Below, one piece after another: positions 50,808 to 63,400 of a stretch of 64,000 nt of DNA. The notes beneath the pieces are model-generated. The model saw nothing but the letters and a program-made list of their open reading frames with translations, ran no database searches and was not told the origin of the DNA. Both the position numbers and the translations under genes were made by a program. The stretch is from contig VFFE01007081.1 of NCBI GenBank assembly GCA_008921705.1, forward strand, positions 1,541,011 to 1,605,010. The letters run 5' to 3'. This stretch comes from Burhinus oedicnemus (taxonomy: Eukaryota > Chordata > Aves > Charadriiformes > Burhinidae). Position 1 is the first letter of the stretch; the number at the start of each line of letters is the position of its first letter.

Positions 50808-53800
50808 TTAAATAAACTCTGTGACCTATATCACAAGATCAGTAAGGGGACGTGTCCCCTAACAGCAATGGATGAAGTTATTTAGGATGTCCAGAATTTT
50901 AAGTATCTCCTGGTAGGTCAGGAGGAACTGCAACAGCAGAAAGCATCTCTCAGAGCTCCCCTGCCAAGCTCTCCTGCCTTGGCTCTTGGGTAGGTTATGG
51001 CTATTAGGTCACTTCTAGCTCCCCTGTACAGACCAAGCACCTTGATTATGTGTTTTTCTCTCTCTGTTTTTATCTAGTGAGTCTTTAGGAGACTGTCTTA
51101 AGTGTGATGGCTGTGACATATTGTCATGTTTTACCACATCGTAAACCCAGTGTTTTGTGATATTGCTTGTCCACTGTGTTTCTTTGTGATTTACCTATAG
51201 AGGTTCACACTGCCCATTTTAATGGTCTAAGTACATGTAAGTGGCTCCTGACCTTCTCTTCGTGACTGTCTGTGCATCTATCACAACGAGGCATAAATGA
51301 ACTGTGACTGACATGGAGTTTTTTTACTAGCTCTATATATATATAGCCCAGCTGATCGCTAATCAGACCCACAGCCTGTTTTACTCCTGTAGATGAGCGC
51401 AGAACCGCAGCAGTTAGCTGTAGCTATGAATTTTGATCAGAGTAAACATGCAGGACTCATTTGTTATTGAGATAGGTGAGACTATGGCAACAGGCGATGA
51501 TGGAGGAAAGCAGGGCTGTGTGCTGCTAAGAAATGAGACAGTCAAATAATGTTACAACTTCGCAAAATTTCAGACAAAATATAGTATGAGGGTTTACAAG
51601 GCTGCTATGTAGCAAGTGCCTGGCATTATCTGGTAGCACTTGGAATGTGTTGGCACTGGGTACCTGGGCCTAAACTATTCAAATAAATCTTTTAGGTGAT
51701 GTCTCTAATAAAAATTTGAGAAAATTGAAAATGCATTCAATAAAAGGCATTTACAAACTACCGATAGGTTCACTCAGTCTACAGCTGTTAGTGTATGTCA
51801 AAAGAACATCTGTATTAAAATTGGCTGCTTCATTGAATGGAAATAGCATCTGATGTCCAGTTGGACTTTGTTAATTTTGCTTGTCTGTAACATTTCCTTT
51901 GATTTCTCTTCCCACTCTTGGCGACATCATCTTGGGATTGTACAAATTCTGATGTTCTATCTAGCACATTGACATGATCTGTCAAAAGCAAGTACTTTCT
52001 CTCCACCCTTCTATCATGGTTTTTTTTTTTAGTTTGCTCACCTGCTTATGGTAAAGATATGCTAAAAGAAGGCATACGGGGACAGGTGGGACTGCATTTG
52101 AAACACACACGTGACAGTCAAGATCTGGGTTACATTGCTACTTGGTAAGCTCCTAAATATTGCAGGAAAAATGATTTTGTAACTCTAGGACCTTCATTTT
52201 CTCATCTTCAAGCATCTCTCAGTTTTACAGCAAAGGACTTCTTGTGATACTTAGCTTTAATGAATATTAAGATAATTGAAAAAGGTAGTTTTGTTCACTA
52301 TTTGCACTGTACAGTATTTCTAAGGCCCCAGTGAGCTAACACATTACTACATTTTAACAAAAAGTCATCCCTGCCTCTAAAGCTTTACAAAGGCTGTTTA
52401 AAACATCATAGTGGCATTTCAAAGTCAGGGGCTCAGAAGTTAAAGCGCAGCTGCCCATGCAGATTACAGCCAACTCCTTGGTGTGTGAGAATTATGGCAT
52501 GCCGTTCCCTATTTTTCCTACTCCCTGAAAGCCATTGCCTCATGTAGTACTCAAGATCTTGATGAGTGCTATATGGAGAACTAATGCCATTAACTGTAGA
52601 TCATCTGCCTTGTTTGTTCTTGTATTTAGAAGTTTGACATCCCATATGCACAATTTTAGCACCTCCAATTGCACAACTACTTTGGGTATGTGTATGTGTA
52701 TATATATCTTCTCAGAAGTGTTCAAAGCTAAGTTCATCAGAGTTTGTACACTGTGTAGATTCTGCCGTGATTGAACAGTGTATAACTAACCATGTACAAT
52801 TTAACAGTTCTGCCAGGATTTTGTTGCGGTGCCATAAATACAGCTCGGACTAACACACAGTTCCACAAAGATGAAGGCTGGCTGTCCACTGAGCAGGTGT
52901 TGCACGGAGATAAAAGTTTCAGCACTGACATTGCACAACCAATGCTTTTACTGTTGCGAAATGTATTTATGTGTGCAAGTTCTATCTGCTTGGGTTTTTT
53001 GGTTTGGGGTTTTTTTTGGTTTTATATTTATATATATTAATAGGCCATTTAGGTACCAAGATACCAGATGCAGAGAGTTTACAAAGTTATGTTCAGTAAC
53101 TTACTGAAGGCCTGTCAGTGAAAAGGAGAATTTTTATTTTAAAGAAGATATACACAGAACAAAAAGATTTCTCAAAGGCGGCACTGCTTGGCAGAGATTT
53201 TATGATTTCTGTAGCATGGTTTTATGAATCAGGCATTAAGTGTTTTATGTAGTGACCAACTTTATATTGAAAGGGATTCACCCAACATTGAAATGAATTC
53301 TGTTCACATTGTCACTCAGTGAAATACTGAGCAAAGCAGGAAAATGAGATATTTGATTCTTATTGGAAATAAATTTTTTCATATTTGTATGGAGGAATTG
53401 CAGAAATATGCCAGAACTAATATGCACAAGGCTATGTTATAAGATGGCTTATTATTTCATTAAAATAATACAGACACCCCCCCAACTTTACAAAGTATAT
53501 TATAAAATAATAAGCAACAGACATTGTTCTGGGAAACATATTCTCATGTTTTATACAGTACATGTTCTAGAAGTAGTTCATTGTTAATCGCTGGGCCTCT
53601 GTCAATTGTTTTAGTGCCACAGTGGATATAGCTCTCAAAATATGATGAAATTGTATTTTATGCAGCATTTCTTTTCAGGTTTTTTTTGGCTTTTGGTTGG
53701 TTGGAGTTTTTTTGAGAACACAGTGCCCTTGCCAGTGAGATGGTATATGCAGTAACTACATTATTTGAAATCTCCCTAACTTAACAAGGCATCAGAGGCT

Positions 53801-56800
53801 GAGCTGACATTATCTCCAGTGGCTGATTACATTTCCTGCTGGTGGATTACTGTCAGGAGTGAGGGAAGAAACTCTTGGTGGGACAGACAGAATCTACCAA
53901 TCAGTTCTGCTGTAATTAATGTAGAATTTACAGCAGAAAATCCAGACTGTCAGTGATGTGTTTAGTAACTCGTGCCAAGGCCTCTTTATCGATAATGCTT
54001 ATCTTTGGAAGGGGCATAGTTAATTTCTTCAGTAGTCCGTAAATTATTACAGAACTTACAAATCTGCTATAAAATCAATACAACTAATTGTAAATTAATA
54101 GATTTCTAAGTGTGAAAGACCATGTAATAATGTAGATGAGTCCTTGAATGAGCATGGCAGTTCTGGTGTCGGGGCGGGAGCTTCCCACTGGTTTATGTGA
54201 CATCTTCAAGTGTAAACACATTTCTTTTCCTTTCCCCAACCGATTTAGCCTGCTACTGTAGCAAGTAACATTTCCATTAGCCTCCCACCGTTAAGTCGTG
54301 GAGTAACTATAATCACAAAAACATCCACCATGCAAGGAAACTAATAGAGCAGCAACTGTGGTCATAGCTTATCTCCATCTTACAGGCATTTTTTGTGAGT
54401 TCACCGCAGTTGGTGCAGAAACAAATCCCTTTAAACTGAATTTAATGAAGGAGAATAAAAATGGATGGTTACAATACAGAGCAAGGGTTTATAGATATTC
54501 TTGAGTACGCTTGCTAGAAAGAAAAACATTGTTTGTGGTGTTTTCCTTATTTGCAGTACTTAGCAGCAAGGCAGTGTCCTATGTGTTGATGCCCAGACTG
54601 CTCAGGATTGAAGTGGCAGAAGAGGAATAGTCTGACTTCAGGATACTTCAGATTTTATTTAAAATATATGTAGATGCTGACAGGTTTAGCTGTGTTACAG
54701 GCAGTAGAACAGAAACAATTTTAAGACAAGAGAAACTTTCCTGTTTATTGCTTGCACTATTTTCATTCTGGACTAGAACAAACTGTGTTTGCATATGTGC
54801 AAAGCCATAACTTTCTGTGATTTAGCTTTCTTTTTAACTAGAATTAAATAAAAGATAGCTTTCGTTGCATAGCATACTAAGCTTTTGTTTTTCTAAAATC
54901 TCAGTTTGGTAAAGCATTTAGACTTGAAGCTGAAGTGACTCTGAAGCAAGGTTAACTTTTACACACAAGCTTTTCTGATCTGGGATTTCAAGGTGTCCTT
55001 ATCTTCCTCTGGGACTGAAGTCTGGAAACTTGGCAGACAGCCATTCATGCCAAAAGCTTATCTTGCAGCACAGCTTCTCTCTTCTGGATACAGCTATACC
55101 TGTTAGTATTAATGAATTCGATGGTAGCACCTTCAGTACCTAGGCGCGCTGTGGGTTTGGTTTGTGGGTTTTTTTAAAGAATAAAATCATGAATCGGATG
55201 ATGATACAAAATCTCACAAACAAGTAGTTGATATGTTAAATATCTACAGTAATAGGACATTGTATGTAGGAGTAGTATACACACTGTGTCATAGTTCAGA
55301 GAGAGGACAGAGTCTTAATAAGCTTCATAATGAACTACTAGAACTAAAATGTGTAGAAAATAGATGCTTTTTTTTGTTGTTAATTTTCTTATTTTAATTA
55401 AAAGTGACGTGGGATTTTTCTAACAGGACTTTAGGTGACCTAACGGTGGGATGATGTGGAGGGGGAAAGCACAGCTCACTATGTGGCACTGCCCAGGAGG
55501 AGCAGCAGCAGCAGAATTGTGAGATAATTCCTCACTAAATCTGATCATGCTGACAGCCACCCAAGTTCAACATTTTGGTAACTCTTTCCAGGATTGCTGC
55601 GTACAGTTTAGTAACTCTTAATGCTTTGATGCGTTTGTTAAAAGTCAGCTGTTGTTCTGTGTTTCTAACTATTCTGTAGCAGTAAGATAGTGGTAGAAAT
55701 AAGAGGTACCTTAGAAACAGTATCTGACCTGTGCTCAATGTCCCCAATCCTGGTTTGTCAAATGTATCAGGAATATGAATTTTCTTGTCCAAATATGAGC
55801 ATTTGTTTAGAGCCCATTTTGAGTCCTTCCCTGCAGAGCGTCTGGTTGAGTGAAAGGCAGAAAAGCAATGTCTTAGCTATGACTAATATGAAAACATTAC
55901 GTGAAAGGCTGAAGGGAAATGTATTTCTCAAAAAGTTTCAGTATAGTTTGAGATGAAGTTTTATCAAAAATGAGAGTTAACAAAGAGCTTTACATAGATT
56001 GACAGAGGGTTTTTCTGGTGATGTGTCATCCCCGTCTCGTGGTATTCCCCCCACCCCCACACTCCCGTCTCTCCCTTGGGGTAAAGGACGGGGGTAACAA
56101 ATGAAATCTGCTGAATGCTGTGTATGAGTAGAAAACATCTACCATGTGCCAGCATTGATCTGTACTCTCATGCCCAGCCAGGAGGTCCCGGTGGAGGAGC
56201 AATCCGCTATGGAGCTGCTGAGCGAGTACTCCAGTCTGCCAAGGGTCTGGTGAGGGAGAGCCCAGTCCCTCTGGATCATTGGGTGGCACATCAACCATTT
56301 TTCTCTGTAGCTTTATGATGAAAGGGGCTCTGCGACAATGCTGCATGACACAGCCTTAGGCTAACTAGATGGCATCTCTATCTCCAAAATAATAGGAACG
56401 TTCTTGCTGCATTTAAAAAAAACAAGGATGCACTGCACTTTAAATATGTGTTAGAAGGGCACAACTGTATGCAAATTATTTAAAATCTTCCAAAAATTAG
56501 AGGTTTATTATATAGTCAACTATACTCTGTAGGAAATCCTTTGTTTCTCCTTAACAGGCTTTCAAAGTTCCTTATTTAAATGCACAACATCATATTTTAA
56601 ATGATTCAAACGCTTCCTGTGATGGCAAATTCAGAAAAGGAGCAGTGCAGTTCGAAGGTGGTATCAATTGTAAATGAGACACTTTGTTCTTTTCCTTTTT
56701 CTCTCCTCCTAACCACTCTTTTAAGTGTCCGTACGCATTAAGCATTTCATGTGGTTGAACAGTGGTGTATTCTCAGACTATCCCTTTTTGATAATACATG

Positions 56801-57624
56801 CTAGTAATTAGAAAGGTTTTGAATGTCTCTATGCACATTTGCAGTGGAGACAATATGTTCTATTTTTTAAAATCCCATGTTCTGGTAACTTTCAGACACT
56901 ACTTCATTTCAGATTTCACTAAATTAATATTTATTATCACGATTTTTGCTTACAAAGCTGATGAATTATGGAGGATTTCTGATCTGACACCACTCCATTT
57001 ATTAAGAACTATTCTATGCATATTGGATTAAATACTATGCCAATTGTACAGTTGTTGGTTTTATAAAAATGTATGAATTTGGTGTTCACTTGCTCTTGAT
57101 TAAGGCCACTGAAATCAATCAACCCCTTCAGAAGGGGTGGAGCTGCCTCAGGTGTACCTTGACTGAATGACCCTTTGGCTGTTGTTCCATGCAGAAGGAG
57201 TAGTCCCGGCACAGCTCCAGGAGGGGGTGGGCAGGTGGACTGGGTGGCTGGTCCCCCTGTCAGGGAATTGCCTAGAGCAGTCCTTCCATCTATCTGTGGC
57301 ACAGGGGGGTTTTCTCCCCACCCTAAATTATATATCCCTTTCTCAGTATTCTTAATTTCTGCACCATTTTGGATAAGAGGCATATTGATGATGATGTGTA
57401 TTGATTAAATGTATGTGCTGGTTGTGGTACACATGCAGACTACTATAGCTTCTTAGCCCCTGCAAAACATCTCTTACCTTTTTTTTTTTGTGGGAGGAGG
57501 GGGAAGAAGGGAGACTAAAAACTGAATGATGTAAAACTTCTTTTCATGCCCTAAATGTCAGATCTGTAACATAGATTTTGTGATATATTATTTTAATCTT
57601 CTTTCTTTCTTTTGTTTATTTTAG

Positions 57625-57674
57625 GTAAGTGGAATTTTTCTCTTCGTGAATTGGGCATGCGTTTAATTCCTGTG
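57625..57674 (+). CDS. Candidate short internal coding exon, unknown gene
   Basis: A very pyrimidine-rich tract (ttctttctttcttttgttta) ends in TTTTAG at 57624. Fifty bases later CCTGTG meets a near-perfect donor, gtaagtg, at 57675. Only one frame is open: two bases complete a split codon, then 16 codons give KWNFSLRELGMRLIPV, ending on a codon boundary. The other two frames have stops. The residues look protein-like, but 50 bases are too few to name a family. The segment starts GTAAGT, itself donor-like, which is odd for an exon start and might mark a recursive-splicing or zero-length exon site (AG followed by GTAAGT). No partner exon could be fixed. Confidence 0.3.
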
Positions 57675-57771
57675 GTAAGTGTTTTTCATCACATGAATAT
57701 AGGGATCAGCTGTGTGTAAATTAGCACCATAAACTGGCTTCACTAGTGGCAGCAGGTAGTTTATAGAAGGC

Positions 57772-57793
57772 TGCATACACACACGCACGCGCA
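57772..57793. repeat. Alternating purine-pyrimidine tract (CA/CG-rich)
   Basis: GCATACACACACGCACGCGCAC, alternating throughout and containing CGCGC. It is the most GC-rich Z-DNA-prone tract seen in the window, about 100 bases after the candidate exon. Confidence 0.7.
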
Positions 57794-58140
57794 CTGCTTC
57801 TCCTATGCAAGTTGTTGGTATTTTTGAATACAGAAGATGATCTGTCCTTTGCAGATTTGCTCAGTTGCATGGCTTGCAGGTATCTTCTCTTTTTTATTCA
57901 TGTAACTGTGGTTCAGCATTACTTTGTTATGTTGTGTTTGGTCTTACAATACAGAAGCTTGTTAGCCGAAGTGGTTTACCTGTTTCTGTTTTGGCTACCT
58001 GTCCTCCAAACTTCATATGTTCAGTTATAGTAATAAATGTTGTTTTCTTCACCTTCTTTAGTATTATTTCACACTGCTCTGCAGTAGCACAGTTCTGATT
58101 GTTAATGGCTTGGACTTATTGCTGTATGCATTTTTTAAAT

Positions 58141-58183
58141 TGCAAATTACTTTATAAATTGCATATTACTTTATAAATTGCAT
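58141..58183. repeat. 19-bp tandem repeat, about 2.2 copies
   Basis: TGCAAATTACTTTATAAAT at 58141-58159 and TGCATATTACTTTATAAAT at 58160-58178, followed by a partial TGCAT. A local duplication. Confidence 0.85.
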
Positions 58184-59460
58184 GTGTGTATGAAAGGAAA
58201 AAAATATTGAACACCTAGTCATGAGTTCTTTCAGAGTAAAAGTGAATGCTTGAATTTGCTTTTGTGCACTAACTGTTCCTGATACGCTATAGCTGGGTGA
58301 AAGGGAAGGATGGACTATTTTTTAGGAACTTGGTTTTTAGATGGTAAGGGGGCAATTTTCTATTTGGGGCATGTAAGTTCCACAGGACTTTTTTCCTAAG
58401 CAAGTGTATGATGAATCAGGCAGTGGACTGCAGGAGAGAGAAACCTCCTTTTGTGTTTCCAGCATTGTCCTGGCAATGGCAATATGTGTGTAATCCTCCT
58501 GTTGAGAGGACTGTGATCTCACATTCTATCGTCATCTATTCAGTTGTGGCTTTGAAATGAAATTTTATGCCCCTGCTTGATTTTTGGTTTCTTTTGGAGG
58601 GGTTTGGGGGTTTTGTGACTGTAAATCTTTATCCTATGTGTTTTTTCTTTATATATTGGATTAGAGAATGCATTACTTATGGAGGTAGTATTTTAACTAT
58701 ATCCAGCATGCTTAGCCTTTGCCAATAGCATTATTTATATCGATGGTATTTCTGGATGCAGGTAAAGGTTATGCTTGTGTAGAATAGCTCTTCACTTCAT
58801 TAAGATGGCTTTTTTTCAGTAGTTTTCTTTAAGATACTATAACTTCTTTTGTATACTATAACAGAAAAGTACAGTTCACCTTTTTAACCTAATGTGGTTG
58901 ATTTCTTTGTATTGTGATTGTGATTATCTTTTGTTGCTTTATCAAAAAGATAATGATGATGCCTTAATTTTTAAATAATCGGTTATTAAACATGACAGTG
59001 ATGGAGCTGTAATACATCCTGCTTCAGAAGGATCATATGAAGGCTTGGCACAGTCCATCAACACTGGCACGGCTGTTTTCTGTGATCATTGTATAGTTAA
59101 GCCTGTACTTATAAAATTCAGGCTTTACTCATGGCATTTGTGAATTAGCCAGAAGATACCCGGTTGTGTTTTTTTCTTTTTTTTTTTTCTTCTTGCTTAA
59201 GGGAAACACTTACTCAATACTATACCTAGATCAAAATTGGATTATTTTTTTTTCAAGGCTATAGATTATTGCAGTTGCAGAGCGAGTACTGGGGTGAAGA
59301 AGCTAGTACAGCAGGCAAAATCACAACACGTGTGTGACTATGTACATATATAAATATATAAACTTTTTATTTAAAGGTGTTGTCCAATGGTTCAAAAGTC
59401 TTCCAGTGTTTAAAGTAACTTTTAAAAAAGTGGCCTCACTCAAAGCGTTGCAGGCAGCAG

Positions 59461-60469
59461 CTCGATGTCCAAGTGGCAACCAATGACGAGCGGTGTTCCT
59501 CAGGGATTGGTACTGGGATCAGTGCTGTTCAACATCTTTGTCAGTGACATGGACAGTGGGACTGAGTGCACCCTCAGCAAGTTTGCTGATGACACCAAGC
59601 TGTGTGGAACGGTTGATGCACTGGAGGGAAGGGATGCCATCTAGGGGGACCTGGACAGGCTTCAGAGGTGGGCCTGTGTGAACCTCATGAAGCTCAACAA
59701 GGCCAAGTGCAAGGTCCTGCACGTGGGTTGGGGCAATCCTATGCACAAATACAGGCTGGGCAGAGAATGGACTGAGAGTAGCCCTGAGGAGAAGGACTCG
59801 GGGGTGTTGGTGGATGAGAAGGTCAAAATGAGCTGACAATGCGTGCTTGCAGCCCAGAAGGCCAACTGCATCCAGGTTGCCTCAAAAGAAGCGTGGCCAG
59901 CAGCTCGAGGGAAGTAATTCTGCTCCACTACTCCACGCTTGTTAGACACCACCTGGAATACTGCATCCAGCTCTGGGGCCCCCAACATAAGAAGCACATG
60001 GACATGTTGGAGTGCATCTAGAGGAGGGCCATGAAGATGATCAGAGGGCTGGAGCACCTCTCCTATGAACACAGGCTGAGAGAGTTGGGGTTGTTCAGCC
60101 TGGAGGGGAGAAGGCTCTGGGGAGACCTTATAGCAGCCTTTCAGTACTTAAAGGGGGCCTACAGAAATGGCGGAGAAGGGACTCTATCAGGGAGTGTAGT
60201 GATAGGACAAGGGGTAATAGTTTTAAACTGGAAGAGGGTAGATTTAGATTAGATATTAGGAAGAAATTCTTTACTCTGAGGATGGTGAGGCACTGGAACA
60301 AGTTCCTAGAGAAGCTGTGGATGCCCCATGCCTGGAAGTGTTTAAGACCAGGCTGGATGAGGCTTTGAGCAACCTGATCTAGTGGGAGGTGTCCCTGCCC
60401 ATGGCAGTGGGGTTGAAACTAGATGATCTTGAAGGTCCCTTCCAACTCTAACCATTCTATGATTCTATG
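59461..60469 (+). mobile_element. CR1 LINE, 5'-truncated 3' fragment
   Basis: About 1 kb of CR1 in plus orientation. It starts inside the reverse transcriptase near motif B and ends with the tail ccattctatgattctatgg. It is the same subfamily as 15840-16240 and, inverted, 1943-2975. An A/C-rich run (aacaaaacaaacaacaac, about 60479-60500) follows the tail and may be unrelated simple sequence. Confidence 0.93.
59470..60400 (+). pseudogene. CR1 ORF2 reverse transcriptase remnant, broken
   Basis: Recognisable pieces in order: [20 protein letters not shown] (motif B), FADDTKL with both catalytic Asp codons intact (59582-59593), [26 protein letters not shown], then the C-terminal region ([38 protein letters not shown]). 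Lesions: TAG at 59642-59644 where CR1 has Gln; TGA near 59836 in the DEKVKMS context; a small deletion near 59870-59880 that shifts the frame; TAG near 60019 where related copies have Gln; further small deletions near 60180 and 60300. It cannot be functional. Confidence 0.9.
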
Positions 60470-63400
60470 GGGAGAAAAAACAAAACAAACAACAACAAAA
60501 AAACCCAAACCTTTCGATAACATGTAAGTCTTGAGTAGGTGGTATTCAAATGATTTGGTTTTATAGGATTCAGTGAGCTGATAAAGAATGTTTACTTCTT
60601 TCTTCAAAATATTTGAATTTAGAATGGGAAAGTACTTATTTGCTTCAAATGTCCTTTCCCCTCACCTACTTTTTTCGTTGAATGCTTGCTAAAACATTTG
60701 ATGGGGGGTTTTTTTTGTAAGTTTTACCAAAAGAAGATTAAATTTGTTGCCCGAAGAGACATGTAGAAAAATTCAAAGTAACTTTAAAAAAAATCTAATC
60801 ACCCATTATCAATGCAAATAATATTTTATTGCCTGGTGATGTAGAGTAGAAACTACCAACTCGAAGAAGCAGAAAATGTCCAAATGGAAGAACATTTTAT
60901 GCCACAGCTGAATAGACAAACTCATGGAAATTGTCATCCCTCTTGCTTTAGTTGACCATTGGCTGTGTGGTTAGAAAGACCAGAAAGTATCCTGCCAGCG
61001 ATACCCATCATAATGGGGGAAGGAAGCTGTGTGTGTGTAACGCTATATACAAACTACCTGCTGATGAGTTTGCAGTGGTATATGCGTGAAGAAAATTGTA
61101 TGCTTGAGAACATAGTTATATCAGTGTCAAGCCTAGTTACATGTTATTTTTCAGCTTTTAAATTTTATGTCCTTGTTGGGTAGAAACACTTAAAAATGAA
61201 TTCCTGGCAGACAAATAATTTTTTCTTGAAATGTACCAAAGACAGCAGATTTTACTTTAGATACTACATCGAGGTCCATGCCCCATGCTGTTTCCAACCC
61301 TGTTATATTTTACTTCTCTATTAAAGAAACAGGAATAGAAAGATCAGAAAATAGAAAAATGGGAAGGTGAAGGAGGGTCAGTTTTTGTGCTTGTGTAAGC
61401 TTTTTCATACTTGTGCTTTGAGCCTTTTTAAGAATGACAGAGGCACACAAATCGAGATGTTGTTTGAAGAGCTACCTCAAAAGACGCTGATGAGAGCAAA
61501 TCACACCAGTGTCAGGGCAAACCTGTGCTGTGGCTTTTCATGATTGGATACAGTCCAACACCTTGACAGGTGCACCCCATTTCAAGTGATAATGGTATAC
61601 TGATATGCCTGCCTTTTCTTTTGCATTTGGTTTGAGAGTGCTGGTTCTTTGACACCTGAAGTTGTTCACTGTAAAAGCTGCCATTAACAATTTGTCATAG
61701 TTTGGTTGTGGTTTTTTTATACTGCTTACCCCCAGTGACCCTCATTTGTACTCAACATCATTATATATGAAGGGGTTTTTAAGTGGTGATAAATATTCTT
61801 AGTTGGCATTGTACTTCAGCAATCTTCAAAATGTTAAGAACTGAATTTGGGATTAATGCAGATATTCAAAATTTTCCAATTCATTTTTCAGCTCAGGTTG
61901 CTTTCAAATTTCTGTGGAGAAACCTTAATAAAGCAAAATAGTATTGTAGAAACTAGGAGAAGTCAGTCCTAAATCCTTTATACACAGAGAATGTTTTAGT
62001 TAGTCTGGCTTTGCAGGCTTTCTTCGTCATCATTATTTTAGGCTGTAAATGTTTCTAGTGTCACTTTTCCATATTCAATCACTTGTTACTTACTGATCAA
62101 ATTTAGTTTTAGTTTCAGAAATCAAATAAATTTTTTTAAAACCTTTAGGTTACAGCTTCTGTTACCATGTTGCTTGTTCTGTTGCATTGATAGCTAAGTC
62201 CAAGGCTAGAGTAAAGATATTAAAACATCAAAAGAAACAGCTGTGTCTTTTGCTGCTGCTCAAAGGAGACAGCAAATGTAAAATTAAACTATCAAAAACT
62301 TGTAAACACTAAAGATCTTATGTTTTAAAATAGCTATTCAAAATCACAATTCAAGTAATAAATGTTGGATTTGGTATTCATAACGAGTACTCTGGACCTG
62401 TGAAGTTTGCTATGTATGTGTGAGAGGGAAAAGCATTTCTGAACAGCTTCGCAGGTTACTTGAGCTGAACAAGATTTTGAGGCATGCCTGGAGTGCACGC
62501 ATTCCTAGCTGGATGAAGGCTATTGTAAAATTTCTCTGTCTGGCTAATGGGATAACTTTACTTCCAGTAAGAGTCCTGGATTGTTGATTGGTGAGGAGTG
62601 TTGGGAGTTTTTTGTGGTGGTGTGTTGTGGTTTTGTGGGATGTTTGGGTTTTTTAACTTCATTTCTCAAACTATTTTTTAAAACATTTTTGCTACACTGT
62701 GTATTTATTAAAAAAATTTATTTTTTAAAAATATTTGATTCCAGAAAGTGCTTTTTTTAAGTGTTTATCTTAAAGGATAAATGATTGCATTTCAAGATGT
62801 TCCATGAACAAGAATGAAGCAAATAAGATTATCAGTCTTCTGACAGTACATGGTGCAAAAAAAAAAAAACCCCTGCCCCATCTTGTCTTTGGAACAGATG
62901 TGAAATTTGCAATGACAGATTGCTTCTAATAAATCTACTTCCACTGCATCAATCTGTTAAGTAACATCTAACTTTGCTTTTCCTGATTATACTATTGAGA
63001 TTTTCCTAAGCAGCCTTATTTCTACAGCAGGCTGGTTAAGATTATCTGTCAAAGAAATTTCAGCCTGCACTGAGAAAGTCCCAGTGTCTTTCATTGAACT
63101 AAACCACTAAAATAATAATCTAAAAGTTTTCAAACTGTATACGTGTGAATATATGTATGCATGTATGTAACAAAGCAGGTTTATAATGCTAATCTAGCTG
63201 GATTATACTTTCCAATTTGTTGTTTTGACAATCGGAACTACATTGCTTTTCTGATTTTGTACACAGACTTTTTGTATTGCATTGTGATCTATTGTATTCC
63301 ATGACCTGCCTTTACCTTACCACATTTTTGTTGGGATTAGTCTGAATCACGTTCCATAAAGCAAAGGGCACATTAGTTGCATTAGTTCAGAAGTCCAGTC

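Larger units (their letters stand above)
50808..59460. other. AT-rich non-coding stretch with small GC-richer patches
   Basis: No recognisable complete gene. GC-richer patches lie at about 56040-56340 and 57090-57330. A strong minus-strand acceptor-like site lies near 55674 before an open frame ending at 55535. A short candidate exon is at 57625-57674. Other sequence is AT-rich with short frames. Confidence 0.5.

Noticed and set aside
55499..55516. Short CAG/GCA run
   Set aside because: Only a few units (gcagcagcagcag), too short to call an expandable repeat.
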